Source: Ophthalmolycus amberensis (lineage: Eukaryota > Chordata > Actinopteri > Perciformes > Zoarcidae). Taken from it: DNA of 64,000 bases. The stretch spans positions 271,001 through 335,000 of the forward strand of contig JAFEUB010000813.1 of NCBI GenBank assembly GCA_024529925.1, read 5' to 3'. Within the stretch, counting starts at the first letter, position 1, and the number at the start of each line of letters is the position of its first letter. The position numbers and the translations under genes were made by a program. The notes beneath the pieces were generated by a model that saw nothing but the letters and a program-made list of their open reading frames with translations, made no database searches and was not told the DNA's origin. This document shows positions 33,990-47,756 of the stretch, in pieces.

Positions 33990-36900
33990 GTGGATAACAA
34001 TAATTAAGCTTGGGAATTTTAGGGTGTTGTTGCTTGGTTTCCATTCCTTTTATTTACAGGCTTATGACATTGTTACCATGTTTCCAATCCTGCGGGAAAA
34101 GAAAGCAAAAAGATCAAAACAATATGTCATGGCAAGTTCATTTAAGTAGTATCATACACAGTAGTTATATTGACTACAGATGAAAAATTGCCTCTTGGCT
34201 AACTCTGGCGCATTTACAGGAATGTTTTATGAATGTACACTGTCCCTAACCAAATGAAAAGATCTAATCATTTTTGTTGTTAATAAAAGCAACAATAATG
34301 GAATCTCCAAATGTTTTCATCATACAAACAAATCGGTTTATGAATGTAAAGAAGTGAGTGGCAGTATTCCAAAAGATAGATAATATCATAATTGCACATA
34401 CTTGTTGTTCTGTATTTGTTTTATTTGTCTTATTTGGGGCTAATTTGTTTGGCACCACCGTTCCAATTATATTTAATCTTTATTTATGATTTTCAATTTA
34501 TAAATCTGCATGCTACATAACCTCTGAGCACTAACCACAGATCTACAACAACAATCAACTGAATTTCATTTAAATGGAGGTGTACCGGATAATTTGAAAA
34601 AATGAAGTAAGGACTTCCACAATTCACATGTTTTAATCTGAGGAAATAATGGGATTCAATCCATATTTCTTAGAGTTTTGCCTTTCAAAAAAGACATTCG
34701 GCACAGACTGCATTCCATGCTGAAGAAAATGTCTTTGAGTCAAGTGCTTAGGAGTGTCTTTTTGTAATGATATTTCTAAACAAATTTGATTGATCAATGC
34801 TCAACCAAACAGATATTAGAAAAGCTTCTATGATTGAAACTAATTTGGGCCTTTTTCAGCAGTGTGTAAAATATCCGGGCGTTTTGTTTGTTTGACACAA
34901 AATGCATAAATCAGATGGTGAGGCTTAAAATGTCTCGACCTTTCATCAAATAAAGGCTGTGTGTTTTCTGAAATGTCAAATAATCCTAAACCACATGCAC
35001 ATATGCAGGTACATTAGAGGATTTATGGTGCTTTCCCATTTCACAAATAATACTGTGAAACAAAAAAATAGAAAATGACATGACTTCCAAATAAAAACCA
35101 GACCGTCAACCCCGTGTCCCAAAGTGTTGTTATCAAGTGAGGCGTTCGAGAGGGTTTTCTTACATCTAAATAAGTGGTTTTGTTTACCTAACATTAATTT
35201 TGCTGCATAATGTTGTGCCATACACAAATCACTAGATACAATATTTCATGAACTGCTGTGAGACTGTGTTGTGCCATGTCTGGTTTTGTCTGCTCCTATG
35301 AAGAAAACACAACCACAATACAAACAGTATATGGTGCAGACAGATTGTGGCCATGTTTACATGGCAGTGAAGGACAGTAGCACTGTAGCAGAATTGCAAG
35401 GATTATTAAAGAAATAACCCGTGCAATCTTTGGGCCACTGCTTTTAATCCGCTGAAGTAAATACCTGACACTCAATTTTCAGCAAGGCCGTCCAGAGCTG
35501 CTATGACGGCTGTCGTCAGCACCAGGGGGTTAACTCCATCTGCTGAAGGACATGAGGGTGATTAGGTGGCCATGGCCTCTTCCGTGTCCCTCACCTTCAC
35601 ACCAGATCCTAATGCTGCCTATGGAATGCTGCAGATTACAGATAGGGGCTGTAAATTGTGCCGATATCCAATATGGCAAGAGTGACAATGGATACAATGA
35701 GGGAACTACTGTCGTCTATAGTACATAATTTACCCTCTTGAGAACAGACTGTCAATCGTTATTCATAAACAGAAAGAAACAAGCAGCAGTTACTGCAAAT
35801 ATGTTTCAGAATGTCTTGCGCCTGAATTTGTAATATTTTGCCACCATTCATTGTCTGCTGTGGCACAGTTGCATTTAATTACTTGTGAAAGCATGTGGCA
35901 AGTGGTTCTCTCTCTCTCATATCAGCAATCAGAACTTCACCCTCCCTCTGTGCTATTTCAAAGCACAATTCATATGCATTCAGAGATAGAAGAAAAAAGG
36001 GTAGAACATATCTTGAGTGGAAGCTTATAGCATGACATGAAAACACCTCTTACTCACCCACTGTGCTTCTCCAGAGACTTTTAAATCCTGCATTCATACA
36101 GAGTAGCACAGCCACCAGCTTCGGGGGCAGAGAGCTTTATAAACTCAGGGTGCAGGAGCAACGCAGGCTATTACTCTTCACAGTTGCTGCATTTATCCCC
36201 TAATTCCTGATTATTCTGCAGTGAGCTGGTAGGTGTGCTCAATTTACAACAGAATAGAAGACAGATTTCATCCCTGGGGGCGCAGCGGGTGAGCGCATCT
36301 CTTCTTATTCGTCTTTTCTATTTTTTAATTAGAGCTTAAAAGTTTAACAGTAACTGCTCCACCATTTGGGGTAATGCTGGTAATTATTGTGGGCAAAGTA
36401 TTTTAATAACTGATCATTTAGCATTTTTATTTGCATGATAATCCCAGTAATGGGAGTTGGTGAGCACTGGCCCTTTAGGCAGTGTATAAAAATGTGCCTG
36501 TTTACAGTAATTCCCTTTCATATTTATATATACACAATTATGCAGAAGCCATGCATAGCTTCCTGTGACTAAACTTAAAGTAATGTATTTGTGCTCTTTA
36601 TACAAAAGCAAATATGCCTAAAATGATTATAAAACAAAGTTATACTTTGCGGTTCATTTTTCCCGATATCTTTTTTTAACATCAGAAACATTTTGGTTTG
36701 GAGTTTCTCTCCACTTTGTTATTTAAGTTTAGGTCCATCTTGCAAATTTGACGATCCGCTCTGCAGTTAGTGTCGGCTATTTGCAAGGTTAATGTACAGT
36801 TAATGTGATGCTAGAAGCTGGTATAATCACGCCACATTTATATTTTGATCAGCTGCTGAATGACTCATTATCTTGCATGGATTTGTTATAATGAGAGTGT

Positions 36901-38520
36901 AAACGATGCATTGAAATTCAGTGTCACTAGAGAGGTTAGAATGTAGCAAAATGATTTCCTCTCACTTTGAATGTCAGAAAATTAAATGGGGAAACGGGAG
37001 TTTCCTTTTTGAACAGTTTTGCCTGAAATACCTTCTCGATAAACAATCAGGCTGCATAAAGTTATGCACATAGAACATTCATACAGATGACGCTGTCAAT
37101 AAAGTCCTACATTTTACCTTCACAAAGTCCTATTTTTCTTCTGATGAGTTTTATCTCCAACAGCACAAAGCAGCTTGCTCTTAAACTCATTAGAACAGCG
37201 CCTGGTTTTTGGCCAGATAAACGGTGAAGAAGAGCGATGAATGGACAAGTGGGTTGGGCACCGGTGGAGACAATAAGTTATGTTTTATTGGCAAGAACTA
37301 ATTCTTCATTCCTCTAATTGAAGAAGTAAAAAGGTAGATCAATAAGCTTCACCAGGCCACCCTGTTCTGGCAAGCACTGACGTTATAGCAAAAGACCAGG
37401 CGGCACAAATAGATCTTTTATCAGCGACAGGGCTTAGTGTGTTTACAACACATTCCTTATCTTTCAAACCCCTATCTGTCCCGGTGCAGGAATCCAATTA
37501 AGTTCCCAATATTAACCCCTGTAGAGAATTAACCCCGCACACCACTACTCCTTTGAACAAATAAAAGTGGGTGAGGAGCCTGCTGCCAGTGTTAAATGAG
37601 GAAATAAATAATGGATGCTGCCTCTCCCCCTCTGTGCGCCACTGATCCTACCCACCTGGAGGGCTTCTAAATAAGATCCTACGCTGGCTGAGCACAACAC
37701 AGCAGTTCATTGATCCCCACCCAGTTGTAAGGCCTCTTCCCTCAGGTGGGCATATGAAGGTTGAGGAGAAAGGGCATAGACACAGACAAAGACAAATAAA
37801 TACACATACATGCAGAGGGTGGTAGGCTGACTGAATCACCTACCCTCTAGAAGCCAAATATAGATAAAAGTATGCGTGTGTTTGACTGGTGATGTTATCC
37901 AAAAGGAAATCAAATGTGGCGTGTTCTCAAGAGAAGTCAAATTGCTGTTGAATCTATGCGTTTAATATTGTCTGTTTGTTTGATGGATCCACAGCAGATG
38001 GAGCAGCTTGTGAGTCACAGCGGAAGAGGATTGTGATGGTAAAACTGGAAACGCAGCCGTCAGAACACATGCACAGGAGACCGTATGCAGGCAATCACAT
38101 GGCACCGCAGACCAGTTCCAACTGAAAGTATATTCAGGGGTGCCAGATTAAGCTGTAGAACTATTTGGTCGTCAACAATGAAGTGCAGTTTAAGACCAGA
38201 CAAAGCATACCAAATCACAGGAACTGTAGAGATCGCCATGACTCGGGACAAATGACTCGATGAACATCGGAAACAGACGGCATCAGCTGCAGTCTAAGGA
38301 CACAAGACCAAAATCGGTCACGGCAGCAATGGGAGGAGATCAAAGTAATCAAAAAGGAGTCAATAGACTGCCGGAGAAAGGTTGAGAGGGCCATTCACAT
38401 CAGATGCCAAAGACCATTTGTGAGCAGAGACAGGAGTAACCATCTTTCCATACATGACCACCTGTTCCAGTTCCATACTCAAGTTGTCATCACATCACAT
38501 ATGTCGATGACAACTGAATA
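33990..38520. other. Intergenic, no gene seen
   Basis: AT-rich sequence with short minus-strand frames (34264-34458, 34976-35227) of no clear meaning. At 34056-34100 on the minus strand a very strong pyrimidine tract and CCCGCAG acceptor is followed within 40 bp by AATAAA. Confidence 0.4.
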
Positions 38521-38580
38521 AAATATATATATACTGTGTGTGCACAGTATACACACAGTATATATACTGTGTGTGTAGCC
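38521..38580. repeat. Palindromic TA/GT microsatellite
   Basis: TATATATACTGTGTGTG and CACACAGTATATATAC arms surround a short centre, so the simple repeat can fold into a long hairpin. Confidence 0.65.
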
Positions 38581-39117
38581 AATATTTAAAATCCAAACTC
38601 TCTTTCTCTTATAAAAACATAACGCAACACACATACAGTACACTGCTCACAGACTAGTCTCCATCTAGCTCTCATCACGCAGCCATCTTGATCAAGGATC
38701 AATTGAATCAACGGTAAATATGAAGACAAAAACAGCACGGATGGGGATTCAACAAGACTTTGTTTGCAAAGAGATGAAAATGAGGAAATTCACAAATGTT
38801 CTCCCTCTTCACCAAATAGCAAAATCTGCAGAAAACACAAGCGGGTGAACATGTTTTATTATTTCACATTTTCTTTTCTTTCTGAAATAGTTTTAAAAAT
38901 CAAAACAGCAGCAGCTAGCTGCAAGAACTTCAGCAATCAGCAACATCATGTAGCAAGGCACTGCATTGGCCAATTAAATATGTGCAACCACACATTCCTC
39001 GTAGATTACTTTAATGTGATAGGGATATTTCTACTGTGAGCCGGTCATACCGACAGATGAAAATAATTGCCACCATGATCAGCTTCATTTACATAAAACA
39101 CCCATCATCAAACACTT
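38581..39117. other. Intergenic, no gene seen
   Basis: A frame at 38764-39039 has no domain. Confidence 0.4.
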
Positions 39118-39447
39118 ATGGTAAACAACTCCCCTTCAAATGGTCCTGGTGGCACACTTGTCTCGGACAACGCGGCCAAAAAAAAGGCAAAGTGGAATAA
39201 CTTATCTGCAGAGGTGGAGGTGCTAATGAGTGAAGCACCGCAAACAAAGAGAGTTATTATTTGGCCTGTTTACAGGCAGATTGTCAAAAAGAAGGGCTTG
39301 GGCACGCACATGCAACAGCTGTTTTGCTGGGAATTAGAACGGTGTTGGAATTTTAAAAAGCCCAACAAAAATAACAAAACAAGTGTCACACAAGGAGGGC
39401 AATCCACCTCTTCAACTTCGGTTGTTGATGAACAAAATTGCCACTAA
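39118..39447 (+). CDS. Small ORF, possible MYB/SANT-like DNA-binding remnant
   Basis: A 109-codon frame begins with an ATG at 39118. It has a flexible Ser/Gly N-terminus, a basic KKKAKWNN segment, an acidic helix-like SAEVEVLMSE, a WPVYRQIVKKKG segment and a KW/CWNFKK-like turn, then a Ser/Thr/Asn-rich tail. The Trp spacing and basic start recall MYB/SANT-like proteins carried by PIF/Harbinger transposons, in which they bind the transposon ends. Key helix lengths do not match well and the middle appears shortened. Basic text in another frame at about 39630-39660 might be further transposon remnant. I hold this loosely; no terminal repeats were found. Confidence 0.25.
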   Translation: MVNNSPSNGPGGTLVSDNAAKKKAKWNNLSAEVEVLMSEAPQTKRVIIWPVYRQIVKKKGLGTHMQQLFCWELERCWNFKKPNKNNKTSVTQGGQSTSSTSVVDEQNCH

Positions 39448-41261
39448 AACTTGATACGTACCCGAGTGGAATCATACCTGATGGTGGATACTAGGTGCCC
39501 CAGGTCATATCTACATACCACAGAGGGGTTGTTGTAGTTTTTCCACATTCACAGAACGAAGACGTTTTTTTTACTCTTGATTTCCTCCAGGATATCAGAG
39601 ATATGCAGAGTGCAAGCTATGGATACTCTGAAACTGAGACGGAGAAGAAGTCGGATTTATCAAGGCAACTGCTGGCATCAACCAGATATTGTTGAGCGGT
39701 ATTGCAGAGTGCCCGTCAGCAAATTTCATAGTGCACTCAACGATGCTTCTTGGACACATGTTCCCTCGACAATAGCTGTACGCCTTTTCTACCACCAGGG
39801 TTCTCTGCTAATGCACAGGAATGCTTCTAAATTTCACACACAAGAACAAACTGATGAACTGTATGCATGGAAATACAAATGTACTATTTATACTAACCAT
39901 AACCTGCCCTGAACCCAGAAAATGATTATCAAAACAAAGATTTGTCAGGCCTATCGAGGCCTGTTGGACTCTGATTAGGTCTGGTTTCCTCTCTCATATA
40001 GTTTGTGTGTTCAGCTTGGAGCTATGTTCTTTTAAATAAACGCTCTGATGAATCCTTTATCAAAATATTTTGGTTGAATAAAGTCAAGACTCTTTTGCAA
40101 AGTAATTGCTACCAAAGTATTTTTCACCTAAATGCAGCATAATGCTAGTCTGTTACGTTGGCTCAGTCACACTATATGCACAGCACAGTCATTGTCAGCT
40201 CAGTGTGCAAAAGACAGAACGTACCCAAGACAGTTGGTGGAGGAAGACAGTCCGACACCTCAGAGATGATTCATTTGACCACAACTGTATGGAGGCAACC
40301 AGTCCGCCTAACGGCGAATCAAACAGTATGGTGTGTATTTTTTAAATCTTTTCACTGTTGGTAATCTCACATGATAACCGTCTCACAGAGAAAACTCCTG
40401 CTTCTCTAATTGGCAAATCCAACCCCAACTCTCGTCATTTCCTTTAACAGAAAGTATAACAGCACATCTAAGAGGAAGTAAAAGATAAGCACAATGTACA
40501 GCTAAAATTGCAGAGTATGTTTCACACTTGATAGATGGCTGTTTTTTCTCAGAATTCCTGCAATTAATAGATATCACTGAACACCTGCAAGCCCCATTTT
40601 AACAGAGCCCACCTTTGTGGCTTTGTGGTATAAACATCTGTCAAGAAATCTAGTTGTTGTCATCCCTTAAAGGACAAAGTGCTGGCCTTTGTGTTGCCCG
40701 GGGAGAGTCAATGATGGGGAGTTTGCGATGTTCTGGATCACATTCAGGCCTACAGTAACAGCTGGAGAGAGGCACACATTCATCAAAACACTCCCGCACA
40801 CACATTCACTTACTCCCACACACCATTACTTCTACACCCTCCAAGCAACGACTGGGTTGCATTGACTCGGACAGTAATTTAATGTAATTTCATTTATCAC
40901 TCTGAATTAGATTTCATGTTGCTACTTAATAATTTAAATCCCCTAAAAAGCAATCTTGGCTTTCATCTCAGTATCGAAGAACACTGGATGATGACCAAAG
41001 GTAATGGCTACAGTGGCCATGATTTACAACTGCAGTGTGGCAAAGTATATGGAAACAAAAGTGCATGGACCATGTAGATGTCGTAGTCCAGGATGACGGA
41101 AGTGTTGAGTCTCCAATGTGTAATGTATATCTGTCGGGAGCTCTCTCTGTCCCTGCAGCACCACGTCTTTGTTTTGTTGAGAATAAATGCAAACTTTTCC
41201 GTCTAACCACCCGTGTGTCTTCCGTTTTGTCATGGCTCATGAGCCGGGTGGTGACAACCAG
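39448..41261. other. Intergenic, no gene seen
   Basis: Short frames at 39577-39912 and 40968-41301 show no recognised domain. Ordinary base composition. Confidence 0.4.
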
Positions 41262-41577
41262 TCTATGTTCCAACCCTCACCAAATGAGCTTTGGGCAGTG
41301 ACCAGTTCGATTGCAGATACAAGCTTCCTTCGAAGGGGGGGGGCTGGGCTAAGACTTAGAGATATGGTGAGGAGCTCAGTCATCCGGAACGCTTTCTGGG
41401 AAGACCCGGAGAGATCATATATCTTATCTGGCCTGGTAACACTTCGTGAGTCCGCAGAGAAAGCTGAAATAGTTGCTGGGGAGAAGGAAATCTACATCAC
41501 CTCTGCTTAGCCTGCTGTCCACGCGACCCGGCCCCAGATAAATGATAGAGAATGAATGGATGGATGTCTGACCTAGC
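41262..41577 (+). mobile_element. Rex3/RTE-type LINE 3' end, internally deleted
   Basis: In order: CCAACCCTCACCAAATGAGC, TTTGGGCAGTGACC, GGGGCTGGGCTAAGACTTAG, GTGAGGAGCTCAGTCATCC, GGAAGACCCGGAGA, TGGCTGGGGAGA-like text (GTTGCTGGGGAGAAGGAA), CTGCTTAGCCTGCTG, CGCGACCCGGCCCCAGATAA and ending GAATGGATGGATG. This is the well-known end of fish RTE LINEs, covering the C-terminus of the polyprotein and a GATG-repeat tail. About 100 bp is missing after ATCCGGAA (41380s). It is 5'-truncated and non-functional. Confidence 0.85.
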
Positions 41578-44500
41578 AACGGTAACTAAGGGGGGGCGAG
41601 AACAGTGAATTAGCTTAAATTAAGCCGTTTTTATTTGATTGAGACTAAAAGGATGTCAAATGTGAAATGCCATGCACATTGATTAAGCATAATTTATTTA
41701 ATATTTATCCCATTTTCTGTTTATTTAGTCTGTTTGACAGACTGTATTAACGGAGTGAATGCCATTACATTTAAGTGCACCTCAGCCATTTAACAGATTT
41801 ATGATATGGTAGGCAATTGATTGATGGTCTACTGTGGCCTTGTCATCATAACACATTCACATAAAACCAGTAATTTGCCCATTCAAGGACAACAGAAGAG
41901 AGGAAATGAACTTTTAGATCTCATGTTCATTGAATGGTTTCTTTATTCTTCGTGGTTTTCCTGATGGTGAGGTTTTTGAGTGATGCCACTACGGTGAACT
42001 TTGGAACACAGTTTCCATCACAGCAAAGGACTACCAGCGTGCGATTACTAGAGAGCAACAACATGTCGTTTTTTTTAAAACAGATTGTATGAGGTTGCTT
42101 GGATGGTGGAGCCAAAATTGTCAAGAGTACAATTAATCCATATCTGATAGTTGGTGACCCTGTTTGTAAAGGTGGAGTAGTGAGTGAGAAGGTTGGATGG
42201 CGCATGTGGTGCTCTTTATTAGTAAGCGCAGGAATCACTCAGTCATGCTAAGATGAATGCTTTCAAATAATAAATTACAAAATGCAAATAAGGAGAAGAT
42301 TAGTCTGTTTATGGGTGGCATTTAATTTTAATTGGTTATTCCCATGAATTACATTTTTAAACTCTCCTGACTGCCACAGCTGTGCTTGGTGCTGGGTCGA
42401 GTGTCTGAAGGCGACGGGTCGAGAGCATTCTTCTCTGCAAACCTGACTCCTGGGTGGATTTGGAAATAAATTGAACCTCTAACAAAAAAAAGCACTAGAT
42501 TACATCTGCAAGTTCCGCTCAAAATGACTGTGTCTAAGATACAGTCTTGCAATGTGGTTACAGATACAATGCTACAACTCTCAGGAGTACATTTTTTGCC
42601 TGTGCATACCCCATTCCCTCGGTCAATCAAATTACTGTCTCACCACTTGTCACTCATATTGATGAGCCTTGAAATTGATCCAGAGGTGTTGGAATTAACA
42701 GACCCAGCGTCTAAAAGCCCTTGTGTAAAGTGTTCCTGCTTTTTTGTTTTCCGTTCCATTGTTGTTGGTGGTGTGACGACACACAAGAGAAGCCGCTGAC
42801 AGGGACTATGCTGGATGTGCTTCAGGCATCTTTTTCAGTTGTCCTTTCAGCGTATATCTGACATCCCACATATGCTTCTATTTGCAACCAATGGAGGCTA
42901 ATCCTCTTGCTTTCTTTTAATCCACATACTTTACATTAGTGCTCCACCTAAAACCCCTTAGTAAAAGCTTCTTACAAATATGAATCAAATGTTCCAACTA
43001 AATAATAAACAACCACCCCATGAAGGACTTATGGCAGCTTTTATCATTGAAACACGTATCCCTGTTGTCACTTTATGATCGGCTGAAGCCGAGGTGCCCG
43101 AGGCTCACCCTTTGACCACTCAATGGGCTTTCAATATCCACATCTCGGATCCCACAACATACTTTCATTCTTTAAATTGAAGTCTTTGAGTTAGGAAGAG
43201 GTGTACACTTACAAGCAGAATTCATACATGCTGTTGTACAATACACCACGGAAATCGTTGAATAGCAGAAATATATAAAATTCTTATCGGGCTACATGCT
43301 AACGCTTGTGACAACGAGGTAGTTGAAATACTGGAATTAGTCAAATAGATATGTTGATTAACTGTCTCACACTGGTGTCATGCTTAGTATTGCAAATACT
43401 TGGGGTATGATACAGAAAGGCCACATAATCTATATGTGTGCAGTGGCGTTGTGTAATGAAATGAACCTAAAGCTGAGTAACCTTTAATTTCCTTCTTTGA
43501 CATTTCTACTTTATATTAGGGGGCATGACATGCACTGTCCAGTACAACAAGGGTCAGAAGTAGAAGTTGGTGTCACAGTGTTATGGTTTTGAGCTGGATT
43601 CAAACACAAGTACATTTCCTTGAGTAGAAGATAACAAAAAAAAAAGAAACAGTTTGAAATGTGCATATCAAACAGCTCTCCAGGGATCGTTTGCTGTCAT
43701 CAGAAATAATGTCAAAATGAAACGGCATATGTCCCACGGTGTGCAAGTAGAGCCACTGCCTATAAAATGCCAGTGTGCCCTCGTATATGTCTGGTTTTAA
43801 TCAGGATAAAGCTCGATCCACAGATAAACTTCCTTTCCTTATCGGTCATGACAGTTCTCGCTTGTTCTATCTCACACACACACACACACATACTGTAGGA
43901 GCACGCTGTGCCTTTCACAGGGCTCCCCGCTGAGCATCAATAGCAGCAGGATTTCCGAACGGGATTTCACTGGTCTCAGGCTTGTGAGCAGTGATCCCTG
44001 ATGCAAAGCTGTCTTATCTGACAAGTGTGTGAGTGTGTATATGTTAGTGTATTTTTTTCTCCGTGTGTATTGGGGGTTTGTGTTCATCACTCTGAATAGC
44101 TACACAGACACTAGTTATCTAAAATCAAAAGCATGAGGGCATTAGAGTTCCCTCCACTACTCCTCCCCCTGTCAGCCCTCCCTTTTATCCATCCATCTTT
44201 CCAGCCATCCATCTATCTATCCACCACAAGCACTCCATCATCCCCCCCCCCTCCATTTCCCCTTATCCTTCATACGCAGCACAGGGCTCAGACTCCAGGG
44301 GAGATTATGTCTGCCTGTCAGCTTCTCTGTTCTGATAGGTTGGAGCAGAGTTTTTTTTGTTATTTTTCATCCCCCTTGCACACGTGAAAGCTGACATGAT
44401 TGGCACTCATCTTAAGTTCTGATTGTTGTGCTGTGTGCAGATTTTGTGCGGGAGTCACTTCTCAGTTTTTGATACAGAGGCAAAGTGCTGCTGACAGCCA

Positions 44501-46070
44501 AAACGACAAATGTGCGGCAAGCAGTCGACGCAACTTTATCGGTAAATACAGGCAGTCTTTTGTCTCCAGAACGTCTCCTCCTGGGAGTAGTCTTGTATTA
44601 CTGAGTCATAATGGGAAATGGTTCAGTGCTGCTACATCTGAACTCAAAGAAAATATCAGTAAAGGACTCTGTTGCTCTAGGAATGCAAGGAAAACAGAAC
44701 ATCTATTCTAATTGAATAGATTCCGGCTGACTTAATTTGCGCAGGAAATTCATGTAATGAGTGGCCAAGGGAACATTTGAACCCAGGCCAAAAGGTGGAC
44801 ATGAGTAATTGCACAACTTGAAATTTCAACCATTACTGCATACGCTTTACAATCAAGGAACATCTATTTCTTCATCATTGCAGCGCTGCAAAAACTTCAG
44901 CGCTATCCCATTACTTGTTCCTGATGGCTAACTTCCATTTCAATTTGTACCCAAACTTATTGCCGTCTAATGTACAATGTCAATACAACTCTAATTCCAT
45001 AAGTTCCCTGCAAAGTTCATTTCAAGATCATTTGCGAACTGCAGTTTTTTTGTACTAATTTGTGATAAACATTACACTCTTGAAACTTCTGCACAATTAG
45101 AAAAGTTTTAACAGCCCCATTTGAATGTCAGGTAGCTTGTACTGTATTTTTTGTACAAAAACATGCAACATTTTTTGCAACCCTATTATTTTTATTTTTA
45201 AAAGATGTCACCCTCTTTACACCTGCTACAGTAAAACATTTAGACTTGTCTCTTTGTAGCACCCAGTGTTCTGTCATCCGTCTCTTCAGACTGCTTGCAT
45301 AGCTGCCTGGTTCTGTATCAAGCAATCAAAAAAGGTTACTTTGTTGCGAAATGCTGCCAGTCACGTTTTAGTCATTCTCGGCAGCTAAAGCTACAGGCAA
45401 ATGTGACAACTGTCATTTTGTCTGTCGCTCTCAAAGCAAAACAACCTTCTCTCCAGTGGGTTCTTGTCCAGCAAACGTAGTGGTGGCAACACCAAATGAT
45501 GTGGCACAGAGTCGCCACACATAAAATAAAGAGAACAATTCTCTTTGGAGTCAGTCATGAGGGATCTCGCGGCACAAAAAGGGAAACATACTTTGTTTCC
45601 CACCATTATTGTGCCAAAGTAGAACTTGAGAGGGAAGAGCAGCTTGCAGCACTTATTGTGTGTGCACTCATTTGTGCAGCAGCTGAGAGTTGAGCTGAGA
45701 GCTGAAAGTTGGAGAAGTTTGAAGAGATCTTCGGCGGTATGGGTAGAACAAATCATTTTTCATCATTCTCAAAACTTATCTTTAGTATTTCACAACATAA
45801 GGCGAGAACACGTGTGCTGACAAAATGAGATTAATCTACAAACCTCCAGATGTCTAGTCAGACTGCCTCTCTGGTCTTCTCTGAATTAATACGTTTTGAT
45901 GACATGTGTGCAATGACATAGAAAACAAGATATTAATACCCAATATCACAAACATATCTTGGACGGCTAATTGTACTGAATATAACCGGCACAACAGTGT
46001 CTGTCAGCAATGCTCTTTGTAATGAAGACCCTCTCCATTACAAGCAATGTGGACTGTTTCAAGACAATAA

Positions 46071-46071
<1 letters not shown>
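41578..46071. other. Intergenic, no gene seen
   Basis: AT-rich sequence with a (CA)n at about 43873-43890 and a CCATC-rich/C-run patch at 44190-44260. Frames at 41927-42238, 44400-44711 and 45391-45756 show no domain. Confidence 0.4.

Positions 46072-46122
<51 letters not shown>
46072..46122. repeat. (CA)n microsatellite
   Basis: About 51 bp of uninterrupted CA. Likely length-polymorphic. Confidence 0.95.
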
Positions 46123-46125
<3 letters not shown>

Positions 46126-46396
46126 AGGGTTGAATGTTTTATTGTACTGTTGTGTTTCTGATATGTTCTCAGGTATAGTTGTTGAAGGTCAGGCCTGGAG
46201 ATAAACATATTATTGGTTTGTTTATCTTTACTAAAATGTTTGAATATAAACTGTTTAATAGTGCTGTCTCCTCTCCAGGGTGTTCATCCTAAAAAGAGAC
46301 CCTAGGGTACATGAGCCCCATTTCATAGTTCCGGGAGGTACCATGTGGTAATTCGTAGAGGGGTGGTAGCGAAATTGAATGGCCTGTTCGGGCCGT

Positions 46397-46439
46397 ATAT
46401 GATCTCTATTGTGATGTGTAACCACAATAGAGATCATAT
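46397..46439. repeat. Perfect 17-bp hairpin
   Basis: ATATGATCTCTATTGTG (46397-46413) and its exact reverse complement (46423-46439) flank a 9-base loop. It lies 19 bp upstream of the LTR-like block at 46458. Confidence 0.7.
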
Positions 46440-46457
46440 GAATAATTGACATTGGGA

Positions 46458-46761
46458 TGTTAGGGATCCATTTAATGTAATTGTGATAGTTTAGGTAATT
46501 GTGTTGTCAGGTAACGGGCATAGTTACCCATCTTGTAGTGGGGCTGAGGTCCTTGTTAGTGGCAGCTATATAAGGCTGCCATATTCAATCTATTCTGTTG
46601 CTGCCAGGACCACATGCTGCCCGTGGTCCAACATGTAAAGAGCTGTGCCATGTCTTTGTTGTTTTTTGTCGGTGAAATAAACACCTGGTTGGTTTGCACA
46701 TAATCTCTGTGTGTCAGTTCTCCTGCTTCTAAAGCCCAGCTGCTGTGTGGCCAGCATAACA
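46458..46761 (+). mobile_element. Probable LTR (solo, or 3' LTR of a decayed element)
   Basis: The block runs TGTTAGGG...GCATAACA with 5-bp inverted termini TGTTA/TAACA and is 304 bp. It has TATATAAGG at 46567-46575 and AATAAA at 46676-46681, about 105 bp apart, as in an LTR promoter/R unit. GGCAGC and GCTGCC flank the TATA box as an inverted repeat. No target duplication or partner LTR was found, so the boundaries may be off. Confidence 0.5.
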
Positions 46762-47756
46762 CTCAATTCATCCAAATTACAAGAACTACATTTCATCACC
46801 CAATCTTAGTGGTGTCTTGCCATGCAAATAGTTTCCATGTTACATGCTTTGGGTTTTAGGATATATTTGCCTCTTTAACTTCTGCTTCCACCCCGCTTCA
46901 ACGGAAATAAAAGGAATTTAGTTTGTGCTGCTAAAAAGGCAGTACATTTTCATTTAAAAACCTCATTCACCAACCGTTCGAACAAATATCTTCCTAAAAC
47001 GCTGTTAAGCAGTTCGAGGATTCTGACATTCACCAATGTTTTCTTACTTTGGATCTTCATATAGATTCTATAAAACAGAATAAATATGCACAGTCAAAAC
47101 CACACATACATACAACTGAGACATGTTTGTGCATTTTCTTTTAACATTATTCATGAGTGGTTTCCAACATAATTTATGATTATGCATCATGCCCAGAAAT
47201 GTATTCCTATGGAAAGCTTTCTGCGCGGCTAGCTACAACTAAGGACACAGGCGGAAAAATGCAATTTGATTGAACTGACCCTTTGAGTCAGCCCAGATAA
47301 TTGCATACTATTAGTAATGAATAAAGAGCAGGAAACAGTTACCGGTAGTCATATCCAGCAGCAAATTGTCTCCTTCCCAGACCCTTAGTGGGCAATACTT
47401 CATTGATCATCATCAGATGTTTTGAAATAATGGACGACATTATTCAAAACACGTCAGCGGTGCACCGACTTCACTGGCTCATTATATAGCGCTGGTGTTG
47501 AAAGCAGTTCCATTTCTCCAGCCTCAGTAAAACCATTTCGGCTGAGAGAACATGAAGTAATAATATAGCTGCCAACAGTGCTGCTGGAGGAACATGAAGA
47601 ACTCCATGAGCTATACATCTCGCTTCATTTACAAGCGAAACAAATGAGATACACAGCTGGACCACGGCTGCTTTTATTCATGTTCTTCCTTTTTGTGCAT
47701 GCAGTCCTTTCTCGTTTCTCACCTCAGTGCACCCACACCCAGTGTCGTTGTGACTC
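46762..47756. other. Intergenic, no gene seen
   Basis: AT-rich sequence without recognised features. Confidence 0.4.
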
